Positions 15,074 to 24,293 of a stretch of 64,000 nt of DNA are shown one piece after another (position 1 is the first letter of the stretch; each line of letters starts with the position of its first letter). Below the pieces are notes generated by a model that saw only the letters and a program-made list of their open reading frames with translations, had not been told where the DNA came from and searched no databases. This stretch comes from Novosphingobium sp. FSW06-99 (lineage in GTDB: Bacteria; Pseudomonadota; Alphaproteobacteria; Sphingomonadales; Sphingomonadaceae): positions 6,782 through 70,781 of the forward strand of contig NZ_KQ954255.1 in assembly GCF_001519065.1 (NCBI RefSeq), given 5' to 3'. The translations under genes were made by a program, and so were the position numbers.

Positions 15074-17814
15074 GCGGGGTTTCCGGTGGTTATCGAGGCG
15101 GTCGCGCCAGAAACACTGCCCGCGATGCTTTGTAAAGCGACATCGAGTGTCACCCGCCGCACCGGTGTGCCGACCGGAAAGGCCCCGATCAGCCGCGACG
15201 GAAATGCCGCCGACAGCACCACAAACGCGCCGCGATCGGTGCCCGAACGGATCAGCCGTCCAAACGCCTGCGCCAGCCGTGCGCGGATGATGGCATCGTC
15301 ATGGGCCTGTCCGCCCCCGGCCAGCCGCCGAGCGCGGTGCAGGATCGACGGTTTGGGCCAGGGCACTTGTTCCATCACCACCAGCCGCAGCGAAACGCCA
15401 GGTACATCGACCCCGTCGCGCAAGGCATCGGTGCCGATCAGCGAGGCGCGCGGATCGTCGCGAAAGATATCGACCAGCGTGCCGGTATCGATCGGATCGA
15501 CATGCTGGGCATAGAGCGGCAGGCCCGCGCGGGCGAGCCGGTCGACAATCCGCCCGTGCACCGCGCGCATCCGCCGGATCGCGGTGAACAGCCCCAGTGC
15601 GCCGCCGCCAGCCGCCTCGATCAGGCGTGCATAGGCCGCTGCCAGGGCGCCGATATCGCCGCGCGGCACATCGGTGACGATCAGCACTTCGGCCTGCGCC
15701 GCATAGTCAAACGGGCTGTCGACCGCGAACAGGCGCGGCGCCACGCCCAGGTGCCGCACCCCGCTGCGCACGATCGCGGATTCCCAGTCGGGCACCCCGG
15801 CCAGACGGTCGCACAGCGTCGCGCTGGTCATCAGCACGCCGTGCGCGGGCGCCAGTACGGTGGCTGCAAACGGCTTCATCGGGTCGAGATAGCGGCGGTG
15901 CAGGCCGATATCCCATTCGCGGCCTTCGGAGCGATCGACCGCCAGCCAGTCGACAAAATCGGGATCGGCAGGGCCGCCCAGCCGTGCCAGCAGCGCGATC
16001 CACCCGGCCAGCAGATCACACCGCCACTGGATCGACCCGCGCGCGCCTTCAATGCGCGCGCGCGCCGCCCCATCGAGCCAGTCAGGCGGATCGCCCAGGA
16101 TGGCATCGAGCCGTGCACCCAGCCGGACGAGCGGCTGGCGCAAAGCCTCCAGCGCGTCCTCGGCCTCTCCGGCGACGGCGATATAGGCGCCGTCGAGCCC
16201 GGCCACTTCGGTTTCGAGGCCATAGCCGGCGTCCTGCCCGCCGCTTTCATCGCGCGCATGGACCAGCGCGCGGGTGGCGCTCAGCAGCGCTTCGACCGGG
16301 CCGGACGGCGCATTTTCGGCAATGCGGGCCAGCCAGCCTTCGCCCGGCAGGGCTTCGGCGGCTTCGCGCGCGCGGGTGATCGCGCGTCCGCCTTCCTCGT
16401 CATAGCTGGCGACATCGGCCAGGCGTGCGGCCAGACCCCGGCGGCGGCCGCGGGATTTGCCTTCGGGCCCGACTACCCAGCGACGCAATTCGATGGTTTC
16501 GGCGCCGGTCAGCGCGGCGGCAAACGTCGCATCGGCGGCGTCGAACACGTGGTGGCCTTCGTCGAGCACGATGCGTGTCGGCACGCCGCCATTTTCGCGC
16601 CCGCGTGCCGCATTGATCATCACCAGCGCATGGTTGGCGATCACCAGATCGGCCTCTGCCGAGGCGCGCGTAGCGCGTTCGATGAAGCATTTGCGGTAAT
16701 GCGGGCAGGCGGCATAGATGCATTCGCCGCGCTGGTCGGTCAGCGCGGTGATCCCCCGGCGGCGGAACAGCGTGCCCAGCCAGCCGGGCAGATCGCCGCC
16801 GATCATGTCGCCATCCTGGCTATAGGCCGCCCAACGCGCGACCAGTTGCGCCAGGATCGCCGCGCGGCCCTGAAACCCGCCCTGCAACGCGTCTTCGAGA
16901 TTGAGCAGGCACAGATAGTTCTCGCGCCCTTTGCGCACCACCACGTTGGGGCGTTCGCCTGCCTGACGGTCGGCAAAGGCGCGGCGGCTTTCGCGGCGCA
17001 ACTGGCGTTGCAGCGCCTTGGTATACGTCGAAACCCATACCGTTCCGCCGGTCAGCGCGCTCCACAGCGAGGCCGGGGCGAGATAGCCCAGCGTTTTGCC
17101 GGTGCCGGTGCCCGCTTGCGCCAGCACCACGTGCGGCACGCGCGCAGTGCCGCGCGGGCTGAACGCATGGCCCGCCTCGCGCGCGAAATCGCGTTGGGCG
17201 GGGCGCTCTTCGGCTCCGGCACCGGCAATCGTCGCCAGGCGGGTGGCGATCGCCGCCTCGTCGAGCACGACTTGCGCGGGCTGGGGGCGGGGGGCGGCCT
17301 CTTCCCATTCGGGCAGGCGCGCAAACAGCCAGCGTTCGGCGCGATCGGGGCGGCGGATAGTGTCGGTCAACAGCGGCGCCCAGGGCCAGCGCAACCGCAC
17401 CATGGTTTGCAACTGGGTCCACGCGCCTTCGCGTTCGGGCCAGTCGTCGCGCGCGGTCTGCGCGATCAGCCCGGCCGCCGCCAGACGCAGAAACGACGCC
17501 ACCGCCGCATCGCCGACCGGTTCGGGCAGATCGAGTGCATGGGCCAGCCCGCGTGGTGTGGGAACCATGAAACGTGCCGGAAAAACAAAGGCATATAGTT
17601 CCAGCAGATCGAGCCCCGACAAGTCGGGATAGCCCAGGCGGCTGGCCACCAGCGGCGCGCCGAGCACGATCAGCGCGGTATCGGCGGCTGCCACGATGGC
17701 ATCGCCCTTGCTGATTTCGCGCGGGCCCCGGGCATCGTCGATCCAGCATCCGCCGTGGCTGGCATGCAGCGCCGCAATCGGCAGGGGTTGCAGGGTGGCA
17801 GGCGGCGAATCCAT
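15070..17814 (-). CDS. DinG-family ATP-dependent DNA helicase (XPD/Rad3-like)
   Basis: A 914-residue superfamily 2 helicase. Walker A is AGTGTGKT (Lys near 240) and the DEAH-type box is VLDEGH. Four cysteines between them (one in NYLCLL, then ECIYAACPHYRKC) probably hold an iron-sulfur cluster, as in DinG and XPD. The C-terminal half has the second RecA-like domain with a motif VI-like segment AQAFGRLIRSGTDRG. About 200 residues before Walker A form an N-terminal extension that I cannot assign. The role is likely unwinding of R-loops, forks or damaged DNA. ATG 17814 is chosen because GAGGGGCA stands directly upstream; ATGs at 17889 and 17952 are in frame but have poor binding sites. The gene is divergent from the flagellin gene and coupled to sixA. 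Confidence 0.88.
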   Translation of the reverse strand: MDSPPATLQPLPIAALHASHGGCWIDDARGPREISKGDAIVAAADTALIVLGAPLVASRLGYPDLSGLDLLELYAFVFPARFMVPTPRGLAHALDLPEPVGDAAVASFLRLAAAGLIAQTARDDWPEREGAWTQLQTMVRLRWPWAPLLTDTIRRPDRAERWLFARLPEWEEAAPRPQPAQVVLDEAAIATRLATIAGAGAEERPAQRDFAREAGHAFSPRGTARVPHVVLAQAGTGTGKTLGYLAPASLWSALTGGTVWVSTYTKALQRQLRRESRRAFADRQAGERPNVVVRKGRENYLCLLNLEDALQGGFQGRAAILAQLVARWAAYSQDGDMIGGDLPGWLGTLFRRRGITALTDQRGECIYAACPHYRKCFIERATRASAEADLVIANHALVMINAARGRENGGVPTRIVLDEGHHVFDAADATFAAALTGAETIELRRWVVGPEGKSRGRRRGLAARLADVASYDEEGGRAITRAREAAEALPGEGWLARIAENAPSGPVEALLSATRALVHARDESGGQDAGYGLETEVAGLDGAYIAVAGEAEDALEALRQPLVRLGARLDAILGDPPDWLDGAARARIEGARGSIQWRCDLLAGWIALLARLGGPADPDFVDWLAVDRSEGREWDIGLHRRYLDPMKPFAATVLAPAHGVLMTSATLCDRLAGVPDWESAIVRSGVRHLGVAPRLFAVDSPFDYAAQAEVLIVTDVPRGDIGALAAAYARLIEAAGGGALGLFTAIRRMRAVHGRIVDRLARAGLPLYAQHVDPIDTGTLVDIFRDDPRASLIGTDALRDGVDVPGVSLRLVVMEQVPWPKPSILHRARRLAGGGQAHDDAIIRARLAQAFGRLIRSGTDRGAFVVLSAAFPSRLIGAFPVGTPVRRVTLDVALQSIAGSVSGATASITTGNPA

Positions 17815-18005
17815 TGCCCCTCGTGTGGCGGGCGCGGGGGCGAAAGTAAACGGGCCCGCGCCGCCGCGCCGGTATTCGTTGCGCAACATGCTTAATTGTT
17901 CGTGGCGTCGGTCGTTCTGTGGCTTTGGGAACCATTCGGACCGGGTGTGCAACAGCCCCGCCTATCCGGTCCGGACGGTTCTCGCCCATAGTGGAGAATG
18001 GGATC

Positions 18006-18911
18006 ATGACCGTAATCAACACCAACATCTCTGCGATGGAGGCGTCGAACGCTTCGAACTCCGCGCAGTCCATGACTTCGCAGGCGATGGAACAGCTTTC
18101 CACCGGCCTGCAAATCAACAGCGCAGCCGACAATGCCGCGGGTCTTGCCATCAGCAACACGATGACATCGCAGATCGATGGCATGACTCAGGCCGTGTCG
18201 AATGCCAATGACGGCGTCTCGCTGGCGCAAACCGCCGGCGGTGCGTTGACCGAAGTGACCAACATGCTGCAACGCATCCGCGAACTGGCGGTGCAGTCGA
18301 GTTCGGGCACGTATCAGTCGTCCGATCGCGCCTCGATGCAGACCGAAGTTGCCAACCTGACCGACCAGATCAGCTCGATCCTCGACAGCACAACGTTCAA
18401 CGGCGTGAACGTGTTTGCCGTCACTTCGGGCGCACCGGCCGCCAATGGCAGCAACGATATCAAGACGACGATCCAGACCGGCGCCAACAACGGCAACAAC
18501 GTGGTGATCGACAGCCCGGCGTTCAACGGCTCCGAAATCTTCGGCACCAATGCCAGCGGGCAGGGTTTGACGGCCTTCAGCAGCGCATCGGGGGTCACGC
18601 TGGCACTCGATGTGTCGACCCAGGCTGCCGCTGCGACGACGATCAGCAATGTCGATGCCTCGATCGCGGAAGTGAACGCCAACCAGTCTGCGCTCGGTGC
18701 GGCGCAGAACCGGCTGACCTCGGTGGTGGAGAATCTCAACACCGATATCACCAACCTGACGTCGGCGCGCAGCCAGATCCAGGACACCAATTATTCGTCT
18801 GCCACCACCAATCTGGCCAAGGCGCAGATCCTGTCGCAGGCCTCGACCGCGATGATCGCGCAGGCCAACCAGAGCCAGCAGAATGTGCTGTCACTGCTCA
18901 AGAGCGGTTGA
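18006..18911 (+). CDS. fliC: Flagellin
   Basis: Flagellar filament subunit of 301 residues. The conserved D0/D1 N-terminus ([19 protein letters not shown]..., with [21 protein letters not shown]) and C-terminus ([21 protein letters not shown] through [11 protein letters not shown]) are both complete. The central variable part (about 140-220) is short, a compact flagellin. The protein is secreted through the flagellar type III apparatus and has no signal peptide. The ATG at 18006 has GGAGAATGGGATC upstream. No other flagellar gene is nearby, so it is an outlying filament gene. I could not find a convincing flagellar sigma-factor promoter by eye. A stem-loop follows. Confidence 0.95.
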   Translation: MTVINTNISAMEASNASNSAQSMTSQAMEQLSTGLQINSAADNAAGLAISNTMTSQIDGMTQAVSNANDGVSLAQTAGGALTEVTNMLQRIRELAVQSSSGTYQSSDRASMQTEVANLTDQISSILDSTTFNGVNVFAVTSGAPAANGSNDIKTTIQTGANNGNNVVIDSPAFNGSEIFGTNASGQGLTAFSSASGVTLALDVSTQAAAATTISNVDASIAEVNANQSALGAAQNRLTSVVENLNTDITNLTSARSQIQDTNYSSATTNLAKAQILSQASTAMIAQANQSQQNVLSLLKSG

Positions 18912-18938
18912 AGGCTTCGATCCATTCTCCCGCCATGG

Positions 18939-18967
18939 CGGGGCCGGGCGCATGCCTGGCCCCGTTT
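18939..18967 (+). terminator. Likely intrinsic terminator of the flagellin gene
   Basis: An 11-bp stem, 18939-18949 with 18954-18964 (one G-T pair) and a GCAT loop, is followed by TTTGTGGTGTTT. It begins 27 bases after the flagellin stop codon. Confidence 0.6.
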
Positions 18968-18999
18968 GTGGTGTTTACGCGCGGCCCCTGTGCGCATAG

Positions 19000-19581
19000 A
19001 TGCGACGAATGGAAAACGCTGCGACCGCCATCGAGAAAACCTGGCTCACCGCCGATCGCCTGCTGGAGGATTCGTTCCGGCTGGGCAATGCCATCGTCGA
19101 TTCGGGGTTTCGCCCCACGCATATCGTCGGCATCTGGCGCGGTGGCGCGCCGGTCGGCATCGCGGTGCAGGAATTGCTGGAATATCGCGGGATCGAAACC
19201 GATCACATCGCCATCCGCACCAAATCCTATGCCGGGATCGACCAACAGCACAGCGAAGTCAGGGTCTATTCGCTGGGTTATCTGATCGACACGCTGAACC
19301 CCGAAGACCGGCTGGTGGTGGTCGATGACGTGTTCGATTCGGGCCGCTCGATCGAGGCGACGCTGCGCGAACTGCGCACCCGGTGCCGCCATAACACCCC
19401 GCGCGAAATCCGCATCGCCACGGTCTACTGGAAACCCACCCGCAACAAGACCACCATGCGGCCCGATTATTACGTGCACGAAACCGACGAATGGCTGGTG
19501 TTTCCCCATGAAATCTGCGGCCTGACCGAGGCCGAAATCCGCGCGCACAAGCCGCAGGCGAGCCTGATTCTCAGAGATTGA
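19000..19581 (+). CDS. Phosphoribosyltransferase (xanthine/hypoxanthine-guanine type)
   Basis: A 193-residue type I phosphoribosyltransferase. The PRPP-binding motif is RLVVVDDVFDSGRSIEA (about 106-122). The IVGIWRGGAPVG segment near residue 43 forms the PPi loop. The C-terminal YYVHETDEWLVFPHE matches hood regions of purine PRTases of the xanthine-guanine type. It probably salvages a purine base with PRPP; the base cannot be decided from sequence alone. ATG 19000 and ATG 19009 are both possible starts with no strong binding site. A cluster of three palindromes follows. Confidence 0.83.
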   Translation: MRRMENAATAIEKTWLTADRLLEDSFRLGNAIVDSGFRPTHIVGIWRGGAPVGIAVQELLEYRGIETDHIAIRTKSYAGIDQQHSEVRVYSLGYLIDTLNPEDRLVVVDDVFDSGRSIEATLRELRTRCRHNTPREIRIATVYWKPTRNKTTMRPDYYVHETDEWLVFPHEICGLTEAEIRAHKPQASLILRD

Positions 19582-19584
19582 TTG

Positions 19585-19726
19585 AAAATTCGCGGAACGC
19601 GCGAATTTTGAAGTCGGCACCGGCCCGCTCCCCCGCCCGACCACCCAACAATAGTACCCTATGGGTGGTCGGGCGGGGGAGCGGGCCGGTGCCGACTTCC
19701 TGGAATTCCGGCAACGCCGGAATTCC
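19585..19726. repeat. Three stacked palindromes (10-, 38- and 11-bp arms)
   Basis: Hairpin 1: 19585-19594 with 19600-19609, loop 5. Hairpin 2: 19610-19647 with 19662-19699, perfect 38-bp arms, loop 14. Hairpin 3: 19702-19712 with 19716-19726, loop 3. All arms are exact. They follow one another with gaps of 0 and 2 bases and fill most of the space between the phosphoribosyltransferase gene and lysS. No coding potential is seen. The block will end or block transcripts and could be a composite repeat element. Confidence 0.9.
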
Positions 19727-19788
19727 CTATCAGGCGTCAGGGATTGAGGCTTGCCAAACACGGCATAATCGCGAATGGCCGCACGGCT

Positions 19789-21432
19789 ATGACCGATATT
19801 GCCCAAATCTCACCCGCCCCTGTCGATGATGCCGTGTTCGCCGCCGCCCAGGTGTCGAAATCGTGGCCGTTCGAAGAGGCGCGCAAGCTGGTCAAACGTT
19901 TCCCCGGCGGCAAGCGCGATGCGGCGGGCGATCTGGTGCCGGTGCTGTTCGAAACCGGCTATGGCCCGTCGGGCCTGCCGCATATCGGCACGTTTCAGGA
20001 AGTGTTGCGCACCACGCTGGTGCGCCGCGCCTATCAGGCGATGACCGGCGGCCATCCGACCCGGCTGGTGGCGTTTTCCGACGATATGGACGGCTTGCGC
20101 AAAGTGCCCGACAACGTGCCCAACAAGGACGTGCTGACGGCCAATCTGGGCAAGCCCCTGTCGCGCATTCCCGATCCGTTCGGCACGCACGACAGCTTTG
20201 CCGCGCACAACAATGCCAGCTTGCGCGAATTTCTCGACCGGTTCGGGTTCGATTACGAATTCGTCTCGTCGTCGGATCGCTACAATTCGGGCGCGTTCGA
20301 CGCGGCGCTGATCAATGTCCTGCGCCATTATGACGCGATCCAGGCGATCATGCTGCCGACCTTGCGCGAAGAACGGCGGCAGACGTATTCGCCGGTGCTG
20401 CCGGTGTCACCTTCCACCGGGGTGGTGCTTCAAGTGGCGATCGAGGTGGTCGATGCCGAGGCCGGGATCGTGCGCTTTGCCGACAGCGACGGCAGCCTGG
20501 TTGAACAGACCGTGCTGGGCGGCCAGGCCAAGTTGCAATGGAAGGTCGACTGGGCGATGCGCTGGGTCGCGCTGGGCGTCGATTATGAAATGTGCGGCAA
20601 GGACCTGACCGATAGCCACCTGCAATCGGGTCGCATCGCGCACGTGCTGGGCGGGCGCCGTCCCGAGGGGCTGATCTATGAGCTGTTCCTCGATGAAAAG
20701 GGCGAAAAGATCTCGAAATCGAAGGGCAACGGCCTGACGATCGAGCAATGGCTGGATTATGGCAGCGAGGAATCGCTGGGCTTCTATCTGTTCCGTGAGC
20801 CAAAGAGCGCCAAGTCGCTGCATCCCGGCATCATCCCGCGCGCGGTCGACGAATATTGGCAGTTCCGCGAAAAGCTGGCCACGCAGCCGGTGGAACAGCA
20901 ACTGGGCAATCCGGTGTGGCACTTGCTGCGCGCCAATGGCTATCACGGCGGCGATGGCGACAAGTTGCCGGTGACTTATGGTCTGCTGCTCAATCTGGTC
21001 GGGGTGCTGGGCGCGGGCGCCAGCCGCGAGCAAGTGTGGTCTTATCTGGGCAACTATGTGATCAATGCCGACCCCGCCGCGCATCCGGCGCTCGACACGC
21101 TGGTGACGTGCGCGCTGGCTTATAACCGCGATTTTGTCGCGCCCACGCTGCAACGCCGGGCCCCATTGGCCAATGAAGCCGCAGCGCTGACGGCGCTTGA
21201 TGCGGCGCTGGCAGGAATGACTGCCGATGCCGGGGCAGAGGCGTTTCAGACCGTGGTCTATGAAGTGGGCAAAGAGCCGGATTTCGGGTTCGAATCGCTG
21301 CGCGACTGGTTCAAGGCGCTGTATGAAACGCTGCTCGGATCGTCGGCGGGGCCGCGCATGGGCAGCTTTATCGCGCTCTATGGCCTGGCCAACACCCGCG
21401 CATTGATTGCCGAGGCGCTGGCGGGGGCCTGA
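19789..21432 (+). CDS. lysS: Lysyl-tRNA synthetase, class I
   Basis: Class I LysRS charges tRNA-Lys; it is the form used by archaea and many alphaproteobacteria instead of the class II enzyme. The 547-residue protein has the HIGH motif in LPHIGTF (65-67), the KMSKS loop as EKISKSKGN (about 304-311), and the class I LysRS segments FSDDMDGLRKVPDNVP and YEMCGKDLTDSH. The start ATG at 19789 fits the N-terminus of homologs; a longer frame from 19744 reaches into the palindrome region and is less likely. The 3' end overlaps the convergent DUF885 gene by 55 bases. Confidence 0.96.
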   Translation: MTDIAQISPAPVDDAVFAAAQVSKSWPFEEARKLVKRFPGGKRDAAGDLVPVLFETGYGPSGLPHIGTFQEVLRTTLVRRAYQAMTGGHPTRLVAFSDDMDGLRKVPDNVPNKDVLTANLGKPLSRIPDPFGTHDSFAAHNNASLREFLDRFGFDYEFVSSSDRYNSGAFDAALINVLRHYDAIQAIMLPTLREERRQTYSPVLPVSPSTGVVLQVAIEVVDAEAGIVRFADSDGSLVEQTVLGGQAKLQWKVDWAMRWVALGVDYEMCGKDLTDSHLQSGRIAHVLGGRRPEGLIYELFLDEKGEKISKSKGNGLTIEQWLDYGSEESLGFYLFREPKSAKSLHPGIIPRAVDEYWQFREKLATQPVEQQLGNPVWHLLRANGYHGGDGDKLPVTYGLLLNLVGVLGAGASREQVWSYLGNYVINADPAAHPALDTLVTCALAYNRDFVAPTLQRRAPLANEAAALTALDAALAGMTADAGAEAFQTVVYEVGKEPDFGFESLRDWFKALYETLLGSSAGPRMGSFIALYGLANTRALIAEALAGA

Positions 21433-23306
21433 TCCGCGATCCACTGGTGGATCTTGGCCTCCAGCACTGGCAGCGGCAATGCGCCGCTGCCGAGCACCTG
21501 ATCGTGGAATTCGCGGATGTCGAAGCGCGCGCCCAGCGCATCGCGGGCTTCGTCGCGTAGCCGCTGGATGGTCATCGCGCCGACTTTGTAGGCCAGCGCC
21601 TGTCCCGGATTGGCGATATAGCGATCGACTTCGGCGGCGGCGTCGATCCGCCCGATGCCCGAATTGTCGAGCATATAGGCAATTGCCTGATCGCGGGTCC
21701 AGCCGCGCGTGTGTAGCCCGGTATCGACCACCAGCCGCATCGCCCGCAGCATTTCATCGTCGAGCGTGCCCCAGTGCTGCAGCGGATCGCGATAGAGCCC
21801 CATGTCATAGCCCAGCGTTTCGGCATAGAGCGCCCAGCCTTCGACATAGGCCGGGTTGCCGCCAAACCGCTGAAAATCGGGCAAGCTGTCGTTTTCCTGG
21901 GCAAGGCTGATCTGGAAATGATGCCCCGGCGCGCCTTCGTGCAGATAGAGCGTGGTGATCCCGGTCATGAACCGGTGCGGCCAGTCATAGGTGTTGTACC
22001 AGAACACGCCGGGACGGCTGCCATCGGGCAGGCCCTCGCTATAGCTGCCGCCTGCTTCAAACCGCGCGCGGTATTCGGGATAGGGGCGGATTGCCAGCGG
22101 CGTGCGCGGCAGATGCAGGAAATAGCGCGGCGCCAGCCGGGTTACCTTTGCGCCGACGCCGCGAAACCCCTGGCCAAGCTGTTCGGCACTGGTGGGGTGA
22201 AACCGGCGATCGGTGCGGATCACGTCGAAAAAGGTGTGCAGCGGCATGGTATAGCCCAGCTCGCCTTCGACACCCTGCATGGCGCGCTGGATTCGCGCGA
22301 CTTCGTCCAGCCCGGTCTGGTGGACCACATCGGGATCGAGCGACAGCGTGGTGTTTTCGCGCACCAGCAGGCGATAGAGCCCAGCGCCGCCGGGCAGCGC
22401 CGACAACCCGACCGAATCGCGCGCGGCGGGCAGGTAGGTTTCGGCCAGAAACCGGCGCAACCGAGCATAGGCGGGATAGACTGCCTCGGTGGTGGTGGCC
22501 AGAAACGCGCGTTCGATCCGCCGCCGCCGGGCCTGGGGGGTGCCGGGGGGCAGGTGACGTACGGGCACCATGAACAACGAGGTTCCGGGCGGGCGCGCCA
22601 GGATCGCGTCGATTTCGGCAATCATCGCGACCACGGTCAGGCGCGGTTCGACCACGCCGCTGGCGATGCCTTCGCGAAAGCGCGCCTCGGCGTTGGCGAA
22701 CACCAGCGGCAGGCCGCGCTCAAGCGCCAGCCGTGCCTCGATTTCGCCCAGCGTGCGCAGCGATCCGCCTTCGCCGGTGGCCGCCATTTCGGGAAACTCG
22801 ACCGGAAAGCCCATGAAATGGTTGAACGGCTGCACCCCCAGCAGGGCCTGCGCGGCGGGATCGAGCAGCGCATGCTGGTCGTTCAGGGTCTGGCGAAACA
22901 CCGCGTAGGACAGGCGGTGTGGCGGATCGAGCGCGGCCGGGTCGATGCGATCGAGTTGCGTCAGCGTGTGTTCGATCACCGCGCGTTGCCGCGCGGCCAG
23001 TTCTGGCGTGAACACCAGCGCCAGCAGATCGTGCGGCACCGCTTCGCCGCGCGCCATCGCGCCCAGCGGATCGAGCGCCTGTTCGGCGCGGCTGTCTTCG
23101 GCAAACAGGCGGTCGAGCCGGTCGGCCATCGATCCGGTGCCGTCCGCGTCGGCGGCTGGCGGTGCGGGCGGCGGACGCAGGGCAGCGGGCTGGGTGTCGA
23201 GCGTGGCCGGCGCAGGCAGGTCGACGGGTGGCGGGGGCGCGGGGCGGGGCGGCTGGCCGGCGCAGGCGCCAAGCGCCAGCAGGGCCAGTGCCCAGCCTCG
23301 TTTCAC
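21378..23306 (-). CDS. DUF885 family lipoprotein (putative metallopeptidase-like)
   Basis: A 642-residue predicted lipoprotein. The signal peptide MKRGWALALLALGAC ends in a lipobox with Cys15, followed by a proline-rich linker to about residue 60. The DUF885 body contains LHEGAPGHHFQ near residue 459, an HExxxxHH-like metal-binding motif typical of this family, and WALYAETLGYDMGLY downstream with further candidate ligands. Members are thought to be peptidases, but activity is unproven for most. The chosen GTG start at 23306 overlaps the stop of the upstream oxygenase gene (GTGA); GTG 23312 is an alternative two codons earlier. The 3' end runs 55 bases into lysS on the other strand. Confidence 0.83.
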   Translation of the reverse strand: MKRGWALALLALGACAGQPPRPAPPPPVDLPAPATLDTQPAALRPPPAPPAADADGTGSMADRLDRLFAEDSRAEQALDPLGAMARGEAVPHDLLALVFTPELAARQRAVIEHTLTQLDRIDPAALDPPHRLSYAVFRQTLNDQHALLDPAAQALLGVQPFNHFMGFPVEFPEMAATGEGGSLRTLGEIEARLALERGLPLVFANAEARFREGIASGVVEPRLTVVAMIAEIDAILARPPGTSLFMVPVRHLPPGTPQARRRRIERAFLATTTEAVYPAYARLRRFLAETYLPAARDSVGLSALPGGAGLYRLLVRENTTLSLDPDVVHQTGLDEVARIQRAMQGVEGELGYTMPLHTFFDVIRTDRRFHPTSAEQLGQGFRGVGAKVTRLAPRYFLHLPRTPLAIRPYPEYRARFEAGGSYSEGLPDGSRPGVFWYNTYDWPHRFMTGITTLYLHEGAPGHHFQISLAQENDSLPDFQRFGGNPAYVEGWALYAETLGYDMGLYRDPLQHWGTLDDEMLRAMRLVVDTGLHTRGWTRDQAIAYMLDNSGIGRIDAAAEVDRYIANPGQALAYKVGAMTIQRLRDEARDALGARFDIREFHDQVLGSGALPLPVLEAKIHQWIADQAPASASAINARVLARP

Positions 23307-23980
23307 GACCACGGACGCGCCCGATACCACTTGGTCAGGACATATTTGACCCCGCGCAGGACCGGCGCCCCGGCGTGGATCGTGCGCGGATTGGGTCGCC
23401 CGTCGGGCAGCATGTTGTTCCACATCAGCAGCACCCCGGCCTGCGGCGGGATCGACAGGCTGATCTTGGGAAAATCGGTGGCGCCGCCTTCCTCGACCGC
23501 GTTGAGATAGCCCATCGCGGTCCAACTGCGCTGGCCACCGCGTTTGCGTTCATCATCCCAATATTCGTGTTTGGCGACGAAGTAGTCGTAGTGGTGCTTG
23601 AATTCCTGACCCACGGCATAGCGCTGGCCCTGCAGGGTTTCGCCCAGCGCCGGGTCCATGCCGAGCAAGTCGTCGATCCGCCGTTGCAGCATGCCGATGA
23701 ACGGATCGCGCGGGTCGACATCGCCGGTATAGCTGGTGCGGCCACCGTCGGTGTTGTTGTTGTAGGTGGGCGATGGGCGGGCCACGGTGTCGATCACCGC
23801 GATCAGTCGCCGGCAATCGGCAGCGGACAGAAAATCGGCCACCGCATAGATCTCGACGCCTTCGACCGGCAGGCGATAGGCTGACGGGTCGGCATCGAGT
23901 CTGGCCCGCACGGTTTCTCCGATGCGGGCCAGATCGGCGCGGTCGGGGTGGCGATTGGCGGAATTGAAGGAAAAAACCAT
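23303..23980 (-). CDS. 2-oxoglutarate/Fe(II)-dependent oxygenase (prolyl 4-hydroxylase-like)
   Basis: A 225-residue dioxygenase. The iron triad is visible as His130 and Asp132 in KHHYDYF and His202 in TIHAGAP. Lys212, ten residues on, takes the place that binds the 2-oxoglutarate carboxylate. The double-stranded beta-helix lies between about 115 and 220. Related proteins hydroxylate prolyl residues or small molecules. Translation is coupled to the downstream DUF885 lipoprotein gene, but no functional link is obvious. Confidence 0.87.
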   Translation of the reverse strand: MVFSFNSANRHPDRADLARIGETVRARLDADPSAYRLPVEGVEIYAVADFLSAADCRRLIAVIDTVARPSPTYNNNTDGGRTSYTGDVDPRDPFIGMLQRRIDDLLGMDPALGETLQGQRYAVGQEFKHHYDYFVAKHEYWDDERKRGGQRSWTAMGYLNAVEEGGATDFPKISLSIPPQAGVLLMWNNMLPDGRPNPRTIHAGAPVLRGVKYVLTKWYRARPWS

Positions 23981-24293
23981 GATTGCGCAGGTTCATGGAG
24001 CAAGGTGACGCGGACGGCAAGAGGGGGTGGCGCCGCCCGGCAAAGCGGCACCATGCACGTTATAGCGGCTGGTTTTAGTCCATTCTGGACAAAACTCATT
24101 GCAAAAACAGCAAAAATCTCGTGTGACGGTGGTTAATACGGGGATACCGGAAGTATCCGAACCGAAGCGGGACGCGCGATTCTCGTTCATGTCATGTTGG
24201 TCACTGGGCCAACAGTTGAACCGGACAATCTGGATTTGTCCCGCTGTTCTGATCGGTTGATGGTTGGCAACCCGTTTGACGGAGACGACAGAC
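23981..24293. other. Non-coding gap with two short operator-like palindromes
   Basis: This 313-base gap between the oxygenase gene (minus) and the winged-helix gene (plus) has no credible gene. It is AT-richer than its flanks. GTCCA TTC TGGAC at 24078-24090 and GGATAC N5 GTATCC at 24142-24158 are small inverted repeats that may bind a regulator. Promoters for both flanking genes should be here, but I could not pick convincing -35/-10 pairs. Confidence 0.5.

Noticed and set aside
15301-17598. A 765-codon open frame antisense to the DinG-like helicase
   Set aside because: The helicase has clear Walker, DEGH and cysteine motifs on the minus strand; the plus-strand product looks like shadow sequence.
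21774-23510. A 578-codon open frame antisense to the DUF885 gene
   Set aside because: The opposite strand holds a lipoprotein signal, the HEGAPGHH motif and a coupled upstream gene; the antisense product has no recognisable fold.
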